Positions 56,225-64,000 of a DNA stretch of 64,000 bases are shown piece after piece. The DNA lies in the NCBI RefSeq assembly GCF_001511835.1, contig NZ_LN997848.1, positions 4,430,001 through 4,494,000 on the forward strand, written 5' to 3'. Source of the DNA: Magnetospirillum sp. XM-1 (GTDB lineage: Bacteria > Pseudomonadota > Alphaproteobacteria > Rhodospirillales > Magnetospirillaceae). Position 1 is the first letter of the stretch. Each line of letters begins with the position of its first letter. The notes under the pieces are model-generated. The model ran no database searches. It saw nothing but the letters and a program-made list of their open reading frames with translations, and had not been told where the DNA came from. The position numbers and the translations under genes are program-made.

Positions 56225-56295
56225 CTTGAAGACTGGACCTCAGGAAAAAACCGAGGGCCAAGGGGTAGTGCAAAAGGCCTCGAAGCGCAAGACTT

Positions 56296-56323
56296 CCCCC
56301 TCTCCCGCCATGGAGAGAGGGGG
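56296..56323. terminator. Hairpin downstream of the MaoC hydratase gene
   Basis: CCCCCTCTC / GAGAGGGGG, perfect 9-base arms with a 10-base loop, in the 109-base gap before ribF. No strong T run. Confidence 0.5.
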
Positions 56324-56333
56324 TGCCTTGGCC

Positions 56334-56768
56334 TCAGCCCTTGGACGGGACCATCAGGGTGGCTTCGCCGTCCATGACGATCTTGCCGGCCACCGAGCAG
56401 GTGGTCTTGAAGGTGGCGAACTTCTTTTCCGGGGTCAGCGCGGTGACCTCGACGCGGGCGGTGACGGTGTCGCCGATGCGCACGGGGGCCTTGAACTTCA
56501 GCAGTTGCGAGACGTAGATGCAGCCCGGGCCGGGCAGCTTGGTGCCGAACACGGTGGAGACGAACGCCGCCGACAGCATGCCGTGGGCGATGCGGCCCTT
56601 GAACATGGTCTGGCTGGCGAATTCCTCGTTGATGTGGACCGGGTTGAAATCGCCCGACACGCCGGCGAAGGCGACGATGTCGGCCTCGGTCACGGTCTTG
56701 GCGAAGATGGCCGACTGGCCGACCGACAGTTCCTCGAAATACATTCCGTTCAGCGACTCGCCGCTCAT
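56334..56768 (-). CDS. MaoC-like (R)-specific enoyl-CoA hydratase (PhaJ-type)
   Basis: 144 residues from ATG 56768 (GGAG 7 bases upstream). A single hot-dog domain with the hydratase-2 motif SGDFNPVHINEEFA carrying the catalytic Asp and His, and MFKGRIAHGMLSAAFVS. PhaJ-type enzymes hydrate 2-enoyl-CoA to (R)-3-hydroxyacyl-CoA, which can feed PHA synthase. With a PHB block 9 kb away in the same window this role is attractive, but other MaoC substrates are possible. Confidence 0.85.
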   Translation of the reverse strand: MSGESLNGMYFEELSVGQSAIFAKTVTEADIVAFAGVSGDFNPVHINEEFASQTMFKGRIAHGMLSAAFVSTVFGTKLPGPGCIYVSQLLKFKAPVRIGDTVTARVEVTALTPEKKFATFKTTCSVAGKIVMDGEATLMVPSKG

Positions 56769-56937
56769 CCTTCGTCTCCACATTTATGGTTGTTGCTGCG
56801 ACGCAGCGCAAAGCGCCGGCGGAGTATAGACGGACGGGGGGCGATCCTCAACCGAGGGATTGGAGACGTTCAAGCCTTGCCTTGGACGCCCGCCTGTGGC
56901 CGAATGCCGGCCATCCAACGACCGAGCGTGGCCCGCC

Positions 56938-57213
56938 TTGACCTATCGCCTGATCCTCCTGCTTCCGCTGCTGCTGGGCGCCTGCGCCGCCGGCAACCCC
57001 TGGGTCAACCCGCAGATCCCCAAGGACCAGTGGGACCGCGACTATTCCGCCTGCCGCCGCACGGCCGACCGCGATTCCGGCTACCGCGACGACGGCCGCG
57101 ACGGCTACAGCCCGACGCGGGACTACGAGCGCGCCCAGGCCAAACGCATATACGACGCCAGCATCAACGCCTGCATGCGTTCGCTCGGCTATTTCCCCGC
57201 CCCCAAGAAGTAA
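56938..57213 (+). CDS. Small Arg/Asp/Tyr-rich lipoprotein
   Basis: 91 residues if started at TTG 56938; an upstream TTG at 56860 is possible, and no ATG or clear RBS is seen. LTYRLILLLPLLLGACAAG is a lipoprotein signal with lipobox LGAC. The mature part is strongly hydrophilic (WDRDYSACRRTADRDSGYRD) with two further cysteines. No family recognised. It is followed after 12 bases by another secreted protein gene. Confidence 0.65.
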   Translation: MTYRLILLLPLLLGACAAGNPWVNPQIPKDQWDRDYSACRRTADRDSGYRDDGRDGYSPTRDYERAQAKRIYDASINACMRSLGYFPAPKK

Positions 57214-57225
57214 GGATCCCAGCCC

Positions 57226-57669
57226 ATGCGCCGTGCCGCCCTGGCCCTTTGCTGCCTGCTCGCCGCCCCCGCCCTGGCCGAGGACCTGCCCAAGGGCCCC
57301 AAGGCGCCGCCGCCCGAGCCGCTGCCCGACGCCACCTGCGACACCACCAAGGCCGATTCCGGCGAATGGCTGCTGGGCCGCTGGGTCGCCCCCTACTCCA
57401 AGTGGGAATTCAAGCGGGACGCCCAGGGCCTGGCGTGGAAGCTGGAGCAGAAGCCCGACATCAACCGCGACCTGGGCTACAAGCAGGGAACGGTGATCGA
57501 GGGCAAGGTGGAGGCCATCAGCCCCTGCACCCTGAAGCTGACGGCCACCGAGAACGGCGAGACCACCTTCGCCTTCGAGGGCGTGCGCACCGAGGACGGC
57601 AAGATCTACGGCTACGCCCTCAACAAGGCGGGCCAGAACGCCCGCTGGACCCTCAGGCGGGAACGCTGA
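57226..57669 (+). CDS. Secreted protein of unknown function (147 aa)
   Basis: Signal peptide 1-18 (LALCCLLAAPALA). The mature protein has two cysteines (DATCDTTKAD and ISPCTLKL) that could form a disulfide, and a beta-rich pattern (GEWLLGRWVAPYSKWEFKRD, then TTFAFEGVRTEDGKIYGYAL). Resembles small lipocalin-like or DUF periplasmic proteins only in general form. Second gene of a two-gene unit; it overlaps the convergent thioesterase gene by 17 bases. Confidence 0.75.
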   Translation: MRRAALALCCLLAAPALAEDLPKGPKAPPPEPLPDATCDTTKADSGEWLLGRWVAPYSKWEFKRDAQGLAWKLEQKPDINRDLGYKQGTVIEGKVEAISPCTLKLTATENGETTFAFEGVRTEDGKIYGYALNKAGQNARWTLRRER

Positions 57670-58105
57670 TCATCATCTTCTCGATCCGCGCCCGCAAATC
57701 GTCGGGCAAGGGCGTCGAGCGCCGCGTTTCCTGATCGGCCAGCACCAGCACCGAATCGGCGACGGCCACGCAGCGATCGCCCACGAACACGCCCTGGCCC
57801 AGATGGAAGGACGAGCGGCCGATCTGGGTCACGCCGGTGCCGATGCGCACCTCGCCCGGCCAGTGGATCTCGCCCAGGAAGTCCAGCACCAGCCGGGCGA
57901 TGACCATGAAGGTGCCGGGCGGCGTCAGCGGCCGGCCCGGCTCCAGCAGGAATTGGGTGCGCCCCGTCTCGCAGAACACCGAGAACGCCACGTTGTTGAT
58001 GTGCCCCTGGGCGTCGGTGTCGCAATAGCGAAGCGTCTCGCGACACCAGTGGGGGTAGATGGCGGAATCCTTCAGGTCGGGCTTGGCGGTCATCTCGTCT
58101 CTCAT
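57653..58105 (-). CDS. Acyl-CoA thioesterase (4HBT hot-dog family)
   Basis: 150 residues (ATG 58105; ATG 58093 is possible). The motif RYCDTDAQGHINNVAFSVFCE contains the catalytic-type Asp of 4-hydroxybenzoyl-CoA thioesterase-like proteins, followed by FLGEIHWPGEVRIGTGV. Hydrolyses acyl-CoA. It begins 3 bases after the EamA transporter gene, so the two are one transcript. Confidence 0.88.
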   Translation of the reverse strand: MRDEMTAKPDLKDSAIYPHWCRETLRYCDTDAQGHINNVAFSVFCETGRTQFLLEPGRPLTPPGTFMVIARLVLDFLGEIHWPGEVRIGTGVTQIGRSSFHLGQGVFVGDRCVAVADSVLVLADQETRRSTPLPDDLRARIEKMMISVPA

Positions 58106-58108
58106 GAC

Positions 58109-59017
58109 TCAGGCTGGGCAGGTGCGCCGCCGCGACGGCAGCATGGAGAATATCACGGCGGCGATCACCACGGCACCGCCGCCCAGCTGCGCCGGATTGG
58201 GGGGCGTGCCGCCCAGCGTGGCGATGATGGCGGCGAAGACCGGCACCAGATTGAGGAACAGGGCGGTGCGCCCCGCGCCCAGGCGGGTGATGGCCATGCT
58301 CCAGAACAGATAGGCCAGCACAGAACCGGTCACCGCCATGGTCAGGAGCGCCGCCCCCGCCTTGGGCCCGGGAATGACGAAAACCGATCCCTCCAGCATT
58401 GCGGCGGCGGCCAGCACCAGGGCGCCGGCGGTCATCATCACGGTGGTGTTGGCCATCTGCGGGCCGGGCGGAGTCAGCTTGCGGGCCAGCACGTTGTAGG
58501 CCGCCCAGGCCAGATTGGCGCCCAGCATCTCCAGGTCGCCGAAGCCGAATTCCATGGCGCCGCCGGCCGCGCCGCCGCCCAGGATCACCATGGACACGCC
58601 GGCCAGCGCCACGGGAATGGCGGCGATCTGGCGGCCGGGCAATTGCTCGCCCAGGAACAGCGCCGCCAGCAGGGCGGTCAGCAGCGGATTGGTGGCCATG
58701 ATCAGCGCGCCGTTCACCGCCGAGGTGGTGCGCATGGCGTCGAAGAACAGCAGGTTGAAGCCGGCGATGCCCACCACGCCCACCAGGGCCAGCCGGCCGC
58801 CGTAACGCCGGGCCGTTCCCAGCATGGCGGAGAACTCGCCGCGCCAGGCGACGAGGGCCGCCATGATCAGCGCCGCCAGGACGAAGCGCCCGGCCGCCGC
58901 GCTCATGGGCGCCATGTCGGCCAGCACCGGTCCGGCCAGATTGAAATTGGCCCCCCAGAACAGGGCCGACAGGGCGGCAAGGGCATACAGCGCGGTCTGG
59001 CCCATGGGAGCCTCCAT
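58109..59017 (-). CDS. EamA-family (drug/metabolite transporter) exporter
   Basis: 302 residues with 10 TM helices in two EamA repeats: LFWGANFNLAGPVLADMAPM near the N-terminus and AAYNVLARKLTPPGPQMANT at the start of the second half. Typical substrates are amino acids or small metabolites. It is divergent from the LysR gene, its probable regulator, and shares a transcript with the thioesterase. Confidence 0.93.
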   Translation of the reverse strand: MEAPMGQTALYALAALSALFWGANFNLAGPVLADMAPMSAAAGRFVLAALIMAALVAWRGEFSAMLGTARRYGGRLALVGVVGIAGFNLLFFDAMRTTSAVNGALIMATNPLLTALLAALFLGEQLPGRQIAAIPVALAGVSMVILGGGAAGGAMEFGFGDLEMLGANLAWAAYNVLARKLTPPGPQMANTTVMMTAGALVLAAAAMLEGSVFVIPGPKAGAALLTMAVTGSVLAYLFWSMAITRLGAGRTALFLNLVPVFAAIIATLGGTPPNPAQLGGGAVVIAAVIFSMLPSRRRTCPA

Positions 59018-59021
59018 TGAG

Positions 59022-59035
59022 ATGGACTAATCCAT
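59022..59035. promoter_or_regulatory. Inverted repeat in the eamA/lysR intergenic region
   Basis: ATGGA-CTAA-TCCAT, perfect 5-base arms, immediately before the EamA start codon in a 92-base divergent gap. Candidate LysR-type regulator binding site. Confidence 0.4.
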
Positions 59036-59109
59036 GCCTCGACGATACGCTTTGGAAATACTTGGCTTCAAACGAGCTTTTCTCGCCTTCGGGTTAAGGA
59101 AAACTAACG

Positions 59110-60000
59110 ATGCGCCGCCGCCTGCCCCCGCTTCGCGCCCTGCATGCCTTCGAGGCGGCCGCCCGCCACCTGTCCTTTGCGCGGGCCGCCGACGAACTGG
59201 GGGTCACCCCGGCCGCCATCAGCCAGCAGATCAAGCAGCTGGAAGACATCCTGGGGGTGTCGCTGTTCCATCGCGGCGCCCGGCTGTCGCTCACCCGCGC
59301 CGCCGCCCTGGCCGCGCCGGAGTTCAACGACGCCTTCGACCGGTTGGCTACGGCGGTGGGGCGGCTGGCCCCTAACGGCCCGGCCCGGCCGCTGGTGGTC
59401 TCGGCGCCGCCCACCTTCGCGGCCCGCTGGCTGGTGCCGCGCCTGACCCGTTTCCAGGAAGCCCATCCCGCCATCGACCTGCACCTGTCGGCGACCACCC
59501 GGCTGGTGGACCTGGACCGCGAGGGGGTGGACGTGGCCATCCGCTACGGCCCCGGCCGCTATCCCGGCCTGCTGGTGGAGCGTCTGCGCCTGGAGGAGGT
59601 GGTGGCGGTGGCCGCGCCCCGCCTGGCGGCCAATCTGAGCGAATTGCCCGACCTGGCCCGCACCACCTTGCTGGTCAACGAATTCATGGGATGGGACTCC
59701 GACTTCCCCACCTGGCCGGGCTGGCTGGCCGAAATGGGGGTGGCCCCCGAAGAACAGCTGAAGCTGCGCCCCTTCGGCGACGCCTCGCTGGTGGTGGAAG
59801 CCGCCCTGGCCGGGCTGGGCGCCGCCCTGGTCTGGCGCACCCTGGTGGGAGACGAACTGGCCACCGGCCGGCTGGTGGCCCTGTTCCCGGGCCGCCCGCT
59901 GGCCAGCGCCTATCATCTGGTCTGCCAGCCCGACCGGGCCGAATCCCTAGCCATCCGCGCCTTCCGGGACTGGGTCAAGGCCGAGGTCGTCACCTCGTAG
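59110..60000 (+). CDS. LysR-family transcriptional regulator (GcvA-like)
   Basis: 296 residues. The winged HTH (MRRRLPPLRALHAFEAAARH, then ISQQIKQLEDILGVSLFHRG) is followed by a periplasmic-binding-protein-type effector domain (LVDLDREGVDVAIRYGPGRY is typical of GcvA). The start has TAAGGA 8 bases upstream. Divergent from the EamA transporter gene, which it likely controls. Confidence 0.95.
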   Translation: MRRRLPPLRALHAFEAAARHLSFARAADELGVTPAAISQQIKQLEDILGVSLFHRGARLSLTRAAALAAPEFNDAFDRLATAVGRLAPNGPARPLVVSAPPTFAARWLVPRLTRFQEAHPAIDLHLSATTRLVDLDREGVDVAIRYGPGRYPGLLVERLRLEEVVAVAAPRLAANLSELPDLARTTLLVNEFMGWDSDFPTWPGWLAEMGVAPEEQLKLRPFGDASLVVEAALAGLGAALVWRTLVGDELATGRLVALFPGRPLASAYHLVCQPDRAESLAIRAFRDWVKAEVVTS

Positions 60001-60015
60001 AGGACGAGAGGAGCG

Positions 60016-60933
60016 TCAGACGATCCCCGCCTTGGCGCGCGGATCATACCCATGACGCGGCCCCCACTTTTCCACCAGGGCGCGGAAATCGGCGTCTTCG
60101 GGCAGCACCACCGACAGGGTGACCAGCTGGTCGCCGCGGGTTCCATGGGGGCCGGCGATGCCCTTGCCCTTGAGGCGCAGCACCGCACCGCTGTTGGAGC
60201 CGGGCGGCACCGTCACCATCACCTTGCCGTCGATGGTGGGCACCGGCACCTTGCCGCCCAGCACCGCTTCTTGCACCGTCACCGGCAGGTCGAGCAGCAC
60301 GTCCAGCTCGCGGCGCTTGAAATGGGAATGCTCTTCCACCTTCAGCTCGATGAAGGCGTCGCCGGGGATCGCCCCGTCGTCGGCGCCGTGGCCCTGGCCC
60401 TTGAGCCTGAGCGTCTGGCCGTCGGTGCTGCCCGGCGGAATGCGCACCTCGACGGTGCGGCCCGACATCAGGGTCACCCGCTTGGTTCCCCCGGCGGCCG
60501 CGTCGAGGAAGGAAATGGTCAGGGTATGGCGGACGTCGCCGCCCCGGGTCTTAGCCCTGGCCTGGGCCTTGGCCTGATCCTGGCCCTTCTGCTTGCGGCG
60601 GAACAGCTCGGCCAGGATGTCGTCGACGTTCTCGCCGAAGCCGCCGAAGCCGCCCCCCGCCCCCGCGCCGGGACGAGCGCCCGAGCGAGAGCGCCACGCG
60701 CCACGCTTCGGCGTGCCGGAGGCGTCGATCTCGCCTGCGTCGAACTGGGCGCGCTTGGTGGTATCGGACAGGAAGTCGTAGGCCGCCGAGATGTCCTTGA
60801 ACCGCGATTCCGCCTTGGAATCGCCCGGGTTCAGGTCGGGGTGAAGCTCGCGCGCCAGGGCGCGGTAGGCCTTCTTGATCTCGTCGTCGGAAGCGGTGCG
60901 GGCCACGCCCAGCACCAGATAGGGATCCTTCAC
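60016..60933 (-). CDS. CbpA-type DnaJ co-chaperone (no zinc finger)
   Basis: 305 residues from GTG 60933; the open frame runs to 61431 but only this part is homologous. J domain 1-70 with HPD at 31-33 (ARELHPDLNPGD), a Gly-rich linker (GGGFGGFG), then the two C-terminal substrate-binding domains (IPPGSTDGQTLRLKGQGHG, VPPGSNSGAVLRLKGKGIAG). The Cys-rich zinc domain of DnaJ is absent. Stimulates DnaK. Confidence 0.95.
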   Translation of the reverse strand: MKDPYLVLGVARTASDDEIKKAYRALARELHPDLNPGDSKAESRFKDISAAYDFLSDTTKRAQFDAGEIDASGTPKRGAWRSRSGARPGAGAGGGFGGFGENVDDILAELFRRKQKGQDQAKAQARAKTRGGDVRHTLTISFLDAAAGGTKRVTLMSGRTVEVRIPPGSTDGQTLRLKGQGHGADDGAIPGDAFIELKVEEHSHFKRRELDVLLDLPVTVQEAVLGGKVPVPTIDGKVMVTVPPGSNSGAVLRLKGKGIAGPHGTRGDQLVTLSVVLPEDADFRALVEKWGPRHGYDPRAKAGIV

Positions 60934-61016
60934 CGCGTCATCATCCCGGCTGCAATGAAAAAAGGCGGCATCGCCAACCCGTGACCATGCCGCCCTTTCG
61001 GTTAAGGAACTATGAG

Positions 61017-61490
61017 TTAGTTCACCGCGCTCCACGAGCCGTCGGGCTGCTTGCAGGCGGTCCCCTGGACCACCTCCTCCTTGCCGTCGACGCTGATGGT
61101 GGACTTGAAGTCGCGGCAGATCCGGCCCTGGGCGTCCTTGCTTTCGCTCACCGGGGTGACCGTGCCGGACTTGCCCGAATCGGGATTGCTCCACGCCACC
61201 GTCTCGCCCACCGGGGCGGTGCTGGCCTTCTCCTCGGCCTTCATCACCTCTTCCTTGTCGGCCTTGTCCAGCGTCTTGCCCAGTTCCGAGCCGGCATAGG
61301 CGCCCAGCGCCGCGCCCAGCGAGGTCATCAGCACCCGGCCGATGCCGCCGCCGAACTGCGAGCCCAGCAGGCCGCCGCCCACGCCGCCCAGGATGACGCC
61401 GGTGGTCTGGCCGACCTTGGCATTCTCGCAAGCACCCAGCAGCGACACGGCGAGAAGGACGGAAACGATCTTGGGAGCGTGGCTGCGCAT
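61017..61490 (-). CDS. Glycine-zipper outer membrane lipoprotein (17 kDa surface antigen type)
   Basis: 157 residues from ATG 61490. Signal with lipobox LGAC (Cys about 21), then a glycine-zipper segment [20 protein letters not shown] and [15 protein letters not shown], and a C-terminal domain with a conserved Cys pair ([18 protein letters not shown]), as in rickettsial 17 kDa antigens and RT0821-like proteins. Likely anchored in the outer membrane; function unknown. Confidence 0.92.
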   Translation of the reverse strand: MRSHAPKIVSVLLAVSLLGACENAKVGQTTGVILGGVGGGLLGSQFGGGIGRVLMTSLGAALGAYAGSELGKTLDKADKEEVMKAEEKASTAPVGETVAWSNPDSGKSGTVTPVSESKDAQGRICRDFKSTISVDGKEEVVQGTACKQPDGSWSAVN

Positions 61491-61590
61491 GGCTGTCTCA
61501 TTGAAAAGGGGGTATGCGAGGAAACGTCTACCATATGGCTCTGAATCTGGGCATTTTGAGGGCGATGCGTCAACACCTGCGGTAGAAGCG

Positions 61591-62178
61591 ATGTCAGCAC
61601 CCGAAGCCGATCCCCTGGTCCTGTTCCACAAATGGATGGAAGAGGCCGAGCGGTCCGAGCCCAACGACCCCAACGCCATGGCGTTGGCCACCGCCGACGC
61701 GCTGGGGCGGCCCAGCGTGCGCATGGTGCTGCTGAAGGGCGTCGATCCCGCCGGCTTCGTGTTCTACACCAACCTGGAAAGCCGCAAGGGCCAGGAACTG
61801 GCGGCCAATCCCCACGCCGCGCTGTGCATCCACTGGAAAAGCCTGCGCCGCCAGATCCGCGCCGAGGGCGACATCACCCCGGTTTCGGACGAAGAGGCCG
61901 ACGCCTATTTCGCCAGCCGGGCGCGGGCCAGCCAGATCGGCGCCTGGGCCTCCATCCAGTCGCGCCCGCTCAACGGCCGCTTCGAGCTGGAAAAGCGGGT
62001 GGGCGAGTTCGCCGCCAAGTTCGGCCTGGGCAAGGTGCCGCGCCCGCCCCACTGGTCCGGCTTCCGCCTGGCGCCCCGGCGCATCGAGTTCTGGCAGGAC
62101 CGGCCGTTCCGCCTGCACGACCGCTTCGACTATGTGCGCGACGGCGATGGCTGGCGTCTGGAGCATCTCTATCCATGA
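61591..62178 (+). CDS. pdxH: Pyridoxamine 5'-phosphate oxidase
   Basis: 195 residues from ATG 61591. FMN-binding split-barrel motifs: [42 protein letters not shown] and a C-terminal [20 protein letters not shown]. Oxidises pyridoxine/pyridoxamine phosphate to PLP. Overlaps the cation exporter gene by 4 bases. Confidence 0.97.
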   Translation: MSAPEADPLVLFHKWMEEAERSEPNDPNAMALATADALGRPSVRMVLLKGVDPAGFVFYTNLESRKGQELAANPHAALCIHWKSLRRQIRAEGDITPVSDEEADAYFASRARASQIGAWASIQSRPLNGRFELEKRVGEFAAKFGLGKVPRPPHWSGFRLAPRRIEFWQDRPFRLHDRFDYVRDGDGWRLEHLYP

Positions 62179-63077
62179 GCACTTCGAGCGATCATGGCCG
62201 CCTGATGCGGCTGGCGACCTATGCCTCCACCGGCACCGCCGCGCTGCTGATCGCCGTCAAGCTGGTGGCCTGGGTCGCCACCGGCTCGGTGGCGCTGCTG
62301 TCCACCCTGATCGATTCCACCCTGGATCTGGCCGCCTCGGCGCTGAACCTGATGGCGGTGCGCCATGCATTGGTGCCGGCCGACGACGACCACCGCTTCG
62401 GCCACGGTAAGGCCGAGGCCCTGGCCGGATTGGGCCAGGCGGCCTTCGTGGTCGGCTCGGGGGCCTTCCTGCTGGCCGAGGCCGGCAGCCGCGTGGTCCA
62501 CCCCCAGCCCGTCAATCACGGCGAATGGGGCATCGCGGTGATGGTGTTCTCCATCCTGGCCACCCTGGCCCTGGTGTGGTTCCAGCGCATGGTGGCCAGA
62601 CGCACCAACTCGCTGGCCATTTCCGCCGATTCGCTGCACTACACCGGCGACCTGCTGATCAACGCCAGCGTCATCGTCTCGCTGCTGCTGGCGGCGGGCA
62701 CCGGCTGGCCGCTGGCCGATCCGCTGTTCGCCATCGGCATCGCCGGCTGGCTGATGATCAACGCCTGGCAGATCTTCCGCCTGTCGCTGGACACCCTGAT
62801 GGACAAGGAACTCCCCGAGGCCGACCGCGAGCGCATCCGCGCCATCGTCGCGGGCCATCCCGGCGTGCTGGACCATCACGACCTGCGCACCCGCACCTCG
62901 GGCCGCCAGGGCTTCATCCAGTTTCACCTGGAACTGCCGGGCGATCTTCCCCTGGTCGACGCGCACCGCATCTCGGACGACGTGGAAAAGGCCCTGCTGG
63001 CCGAATTCCCCGGCTTCGACGTGATCATCCACGAGGACCCGGCGGGAATCCGCGAAAGCCGGACGGAGTTCAAGTAG
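62175..63077 (+). CDS. Cation diffusion facilitator (FieF/YiiP-like)
   Basis: 300 residues, six TM helices plus a cytoplasmic ferredoxin-like domain. Transport-site residues fit FieF: D47 and D51 in [12 protein letters not shown], and His...Asp in [12 protein letters not shown] (DD-HD). A loop [12 protein letters not shown] after helix 2 is conserved. Exports Zn2+/Fe2+/Cd2+ by proton antiport. ATG 62175 overlaps the pdxH stop (ATGA). Confidence 0.95.
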   Translation: MSTSSDHGRLMRLATYASTGTAALLIAVKLVAWVATGSVALLSTLIDSTLDLAASALNLMAVRHALVPADDDHRFGHGKAEALAGLGQAAFVVGSGAFLLAEAGSRVVHPQPVNHGEWGIAVMVFSILATLALVWFQRMVARRTNSLAISADSLHYTGDLLINASVIVSLLLAAGTGWPLADPLFAIGIAGWLMINAWQIFRLSLDTLMDKELPEADRERIRAIVAGHPGVLDHHDLRTRTSGRQGFIQFHLELPGDLPLVDAHRISDDVEKALLAEFPGFDVIIHEDPAGIRESRTEFK

Positions 63078-63083
63078 AAGGGG

Positions 63084-63656
63084 TCAGGCGTGGCCGGCGT
63101 CGGACGACAGCAGGCCCATGTCGATGCCCAGCTTGTGGATGGCCTGCTCGTATTTGTGCTCGAGATCGCGGCTGAACAGCAGGGCCGGGTCGGCGGGCAC
63201 GGTCAGCCAGGCGTTCTCGCGGATTTCCGAATCCAGCTGTCCCGACCCCCAGCCGGCATAGCCCAGCGCCAGCAGGCTTTCACGCGGGCCGGTGCCGTCG
63301 GCCATGGCGCGCAGCACGTCCACCGTGGCGGTCAGCGCCACGTCGCCCTCGACGATCATGGTGTTCTCGTGCAGGTAGTCGGCGGAATGCAGCACGAAGC
63401 CGCGCCCGCTTTCCACCGGCCCGCCGAAATGAATGCGGATCTCGTCGCAGACCGGAGTGGGGGGAATGTCCAGCTGCTCCAGCAATTGCGGGAAGGTCAG
63501 CCCGCCGAACAGCTTGTTGACGACGATGCCCATGGCTCCATCGGCGTTATGGGCGCACAGATAGACGATGGCGCGCGCGAAGCGCGGGTCCTCCATCTGG
63601 GGCATGGCGATGAGAAGCTGGCCGGCCAGATAGCCGGAGGTCTGCTGTGTAGTCAT
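63084..63656 (-). CDS. YqgE/AlgH family protein (DUF179)
   Basis: 190 residues from ATG 63656 (MTTQQTSGYLAGQLLIAMPQ). Motifs YLCAHNADGAMGIVVNK and FGGPVESGRGFVLHS are diagnostic. The family's function is uncertain, despite the AlgH name. Convergent with the cation exporter gene, with a 6-base gap. Confidence 0.95.
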   Translation of the reverse strand: MTTQQTSGYLAGQLLIAMPQMEDPRFARAIVYLCAHNADGAMGIVVNKLFGGLTFPQLLEQLDIPPTPVCDEIRIHFGGPVESGRGFVLHSADYLHENTMIVEGDVALTATVDVLRAMADGTGPRESLLALGYAGWGSGQLDSEIRENAWLTVPADPALLFSRDLEHKYEQAIHKLGIDMGLLSSDAGHA

Positions 63657-63708
63657 ATCTCTCAGATATTCTGGAGACGCTCCAAACGCAAGCCCGCTCG
63701 TATCAGCC

Positions 63709-63732
63709 GGCTGCTCAATAAATCGAGCAGCC
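63709..63732. other. Hairpin in the algH leader region
   Basis: GGCTGCTC / GAGCAGCC with an 8-base AT-rich loop, 53 bases before the algH start. May be a leader structure or the end of a transcript from elsewhere. Confidence 0.4.
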
Positions 63733-63802
63733 TTTAAGTCCCTCAATCGCCGGGCGCTCCGCTTGGCTCTCGCGGTATAAGCCGCGGCGCGCCTTGCGCT
63801 TG

Positions 63803-63836
63803 CCGCAGTTCCGATGCCTTGTCATCGGAACTGCGG
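63803..63836 (-). terminator. Hairpin after the cytochrome c gene
   Basis: CCGCAGTTCCGATG / CATCGGAACTGCGG, perfect 14-base arms with a 6-base loop, starting 4 bases after the stop codon; no T run on the minus strand. Confidence 0.6.
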
Positions 63837-63840
63837 AACG

Positions 63841-64000
63841 TCAGTCCTGCAAGCTGGACAGGAAGGCCCAGAGGTTCTTCCAGTCCTCGGGCGTCTTGGC
63901 CTTCATGATCTCGATGTCGTCATGCTGGCGCTTGCCCGACAGGAAGCTGTCCACCTGGGTCTTGAGGTAGCCGATGTGCTGGGGCGCGATGGACGGCTTC
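63841..64000 (-). CDS. Cytochrome c family protein, C-terminal fragment
   Basis: The last 52 codons only, ending at TGA 63843-63841; the gene runs past the window edge. HIGYLKTQVDSFLSGKRQHD followed by IEIMKAKTPEDWKNLWAFLS and SLQD resembles the C-terminal helix region of class I cytochromes c (c553/c4 type), where YL..Q...F..G.R.. and a final helix with Trp/Tyr precede the end. The haem motif CxxCH is outside the window, so this is a moderate call. Confidence 0.6.
   Translation of the reverse strand, partial: KPSIAPQHIGYLKTQVDSFLSGKRQHDDIEIMKAKTPEDWKNLWAFLSSLQD

Noticed and set aside
53441..56377. Plus-strand frame of 978 codons opposite ileS and ribF
   Set aside because: Runs antisense across two housekeeping genes, with shadow-type composition.
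63657..63840. Small RNA or tRNA in the algH upstream gap
   Set aside because: Two hairpins are present but no conserved RNA fold or terminator T run was seen.

Overview
The window is GC-rich, densely packed chromosomal DNA from a Gram-negative alphaproteobacterium. The protein sequences, the PHB genes with a PhaR regulator, and the many Cache-type sensors, chemoreceptor and c-di-GMP genes fit the Rhodospirillales, and most plausibly a Magnetospirillum-like organism; that genus call is inference, and no magnetosome gene is present. I see no rRNA, tRNA, insertion sequence, prophage or CRISPR array. About 60 genes are supported. The long open frames antisense to real genes are GC-rich mirror frames and are left out.

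Layout. 1-117 is the 3' end of rodA. 185-8446 is a minus-strand run that reads like one signalling operon: a membrane sensor, a sensor-HAMP-MFS transporter fusion, a periplasmic substrate-binding protein, a formyltransferase-like enzyme, a sensor/PP2C phosphatase/RsbW-kinase fusion, a STAS antagonist and a small Met-rich protein. murI follows at 8627. 9493-9898 holds two small minus-strand genes. 10212-16327 is a self-contained TonB locus (DUF2946 protein, receptor, BNR-repeat Cys/His protein, TonB, ExbB, two ExbD), probably for a metal. 16427-22394 has a TauE/SafE permease, a PAS-MCP-PilZ chemoreceptor and a 7TMR histidine kinase. rplM-rpsI and katG follow. 26060-34970 mixes a histidine kinase, an ABC-F ATPase, ndk, an XRE regulator, a diguanylate cyclase and another kinase. 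34993-39647 is a 7TMR kinase, response regulator, TetR and YqeB-like operon, divergent from a copper-receptor-like beta barrel that appears to lack its plug (to 41717). 41857-43703 is an HD-GYP protein coupled to an unknown gene. 43984-48337 is the polyhydroxybutyrate block (phaB, phaA, a class III-like phaC with a small partner, and divergent phaR). 48469-56224 carries a two-gene M16 peptidase operon, a DUF3035 lipoprotein, lspA, ileS and ribF. 56334-64000 holds a MaoC hydratase, small envelope proteins, a thioesterase, an EamA exporter with a divergent LysR, a CbpA-like DnaJ, a glycine-zipper lipoprotein, pdxH with a FieF-like exporter, an AlgH/YqgE protein and the end of a cytochrome c gene.

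How the parts work together. The PHB genes make acetoacetyl-CoA, reduce it and polymerise it under PhaR; a GCAA-type direct repeat just downstream of a candidate phaR promoter looks like its operator. The TonB locus brings its own energising complex. The 185-8446 operon links a transporter-shaped sensor and a binding protein to a partner-switching module, and I judge it the best candidate in the window for an undescribed system. Second is the plugless OprC/NosA-like barrel that sits divergent from a two-component system.
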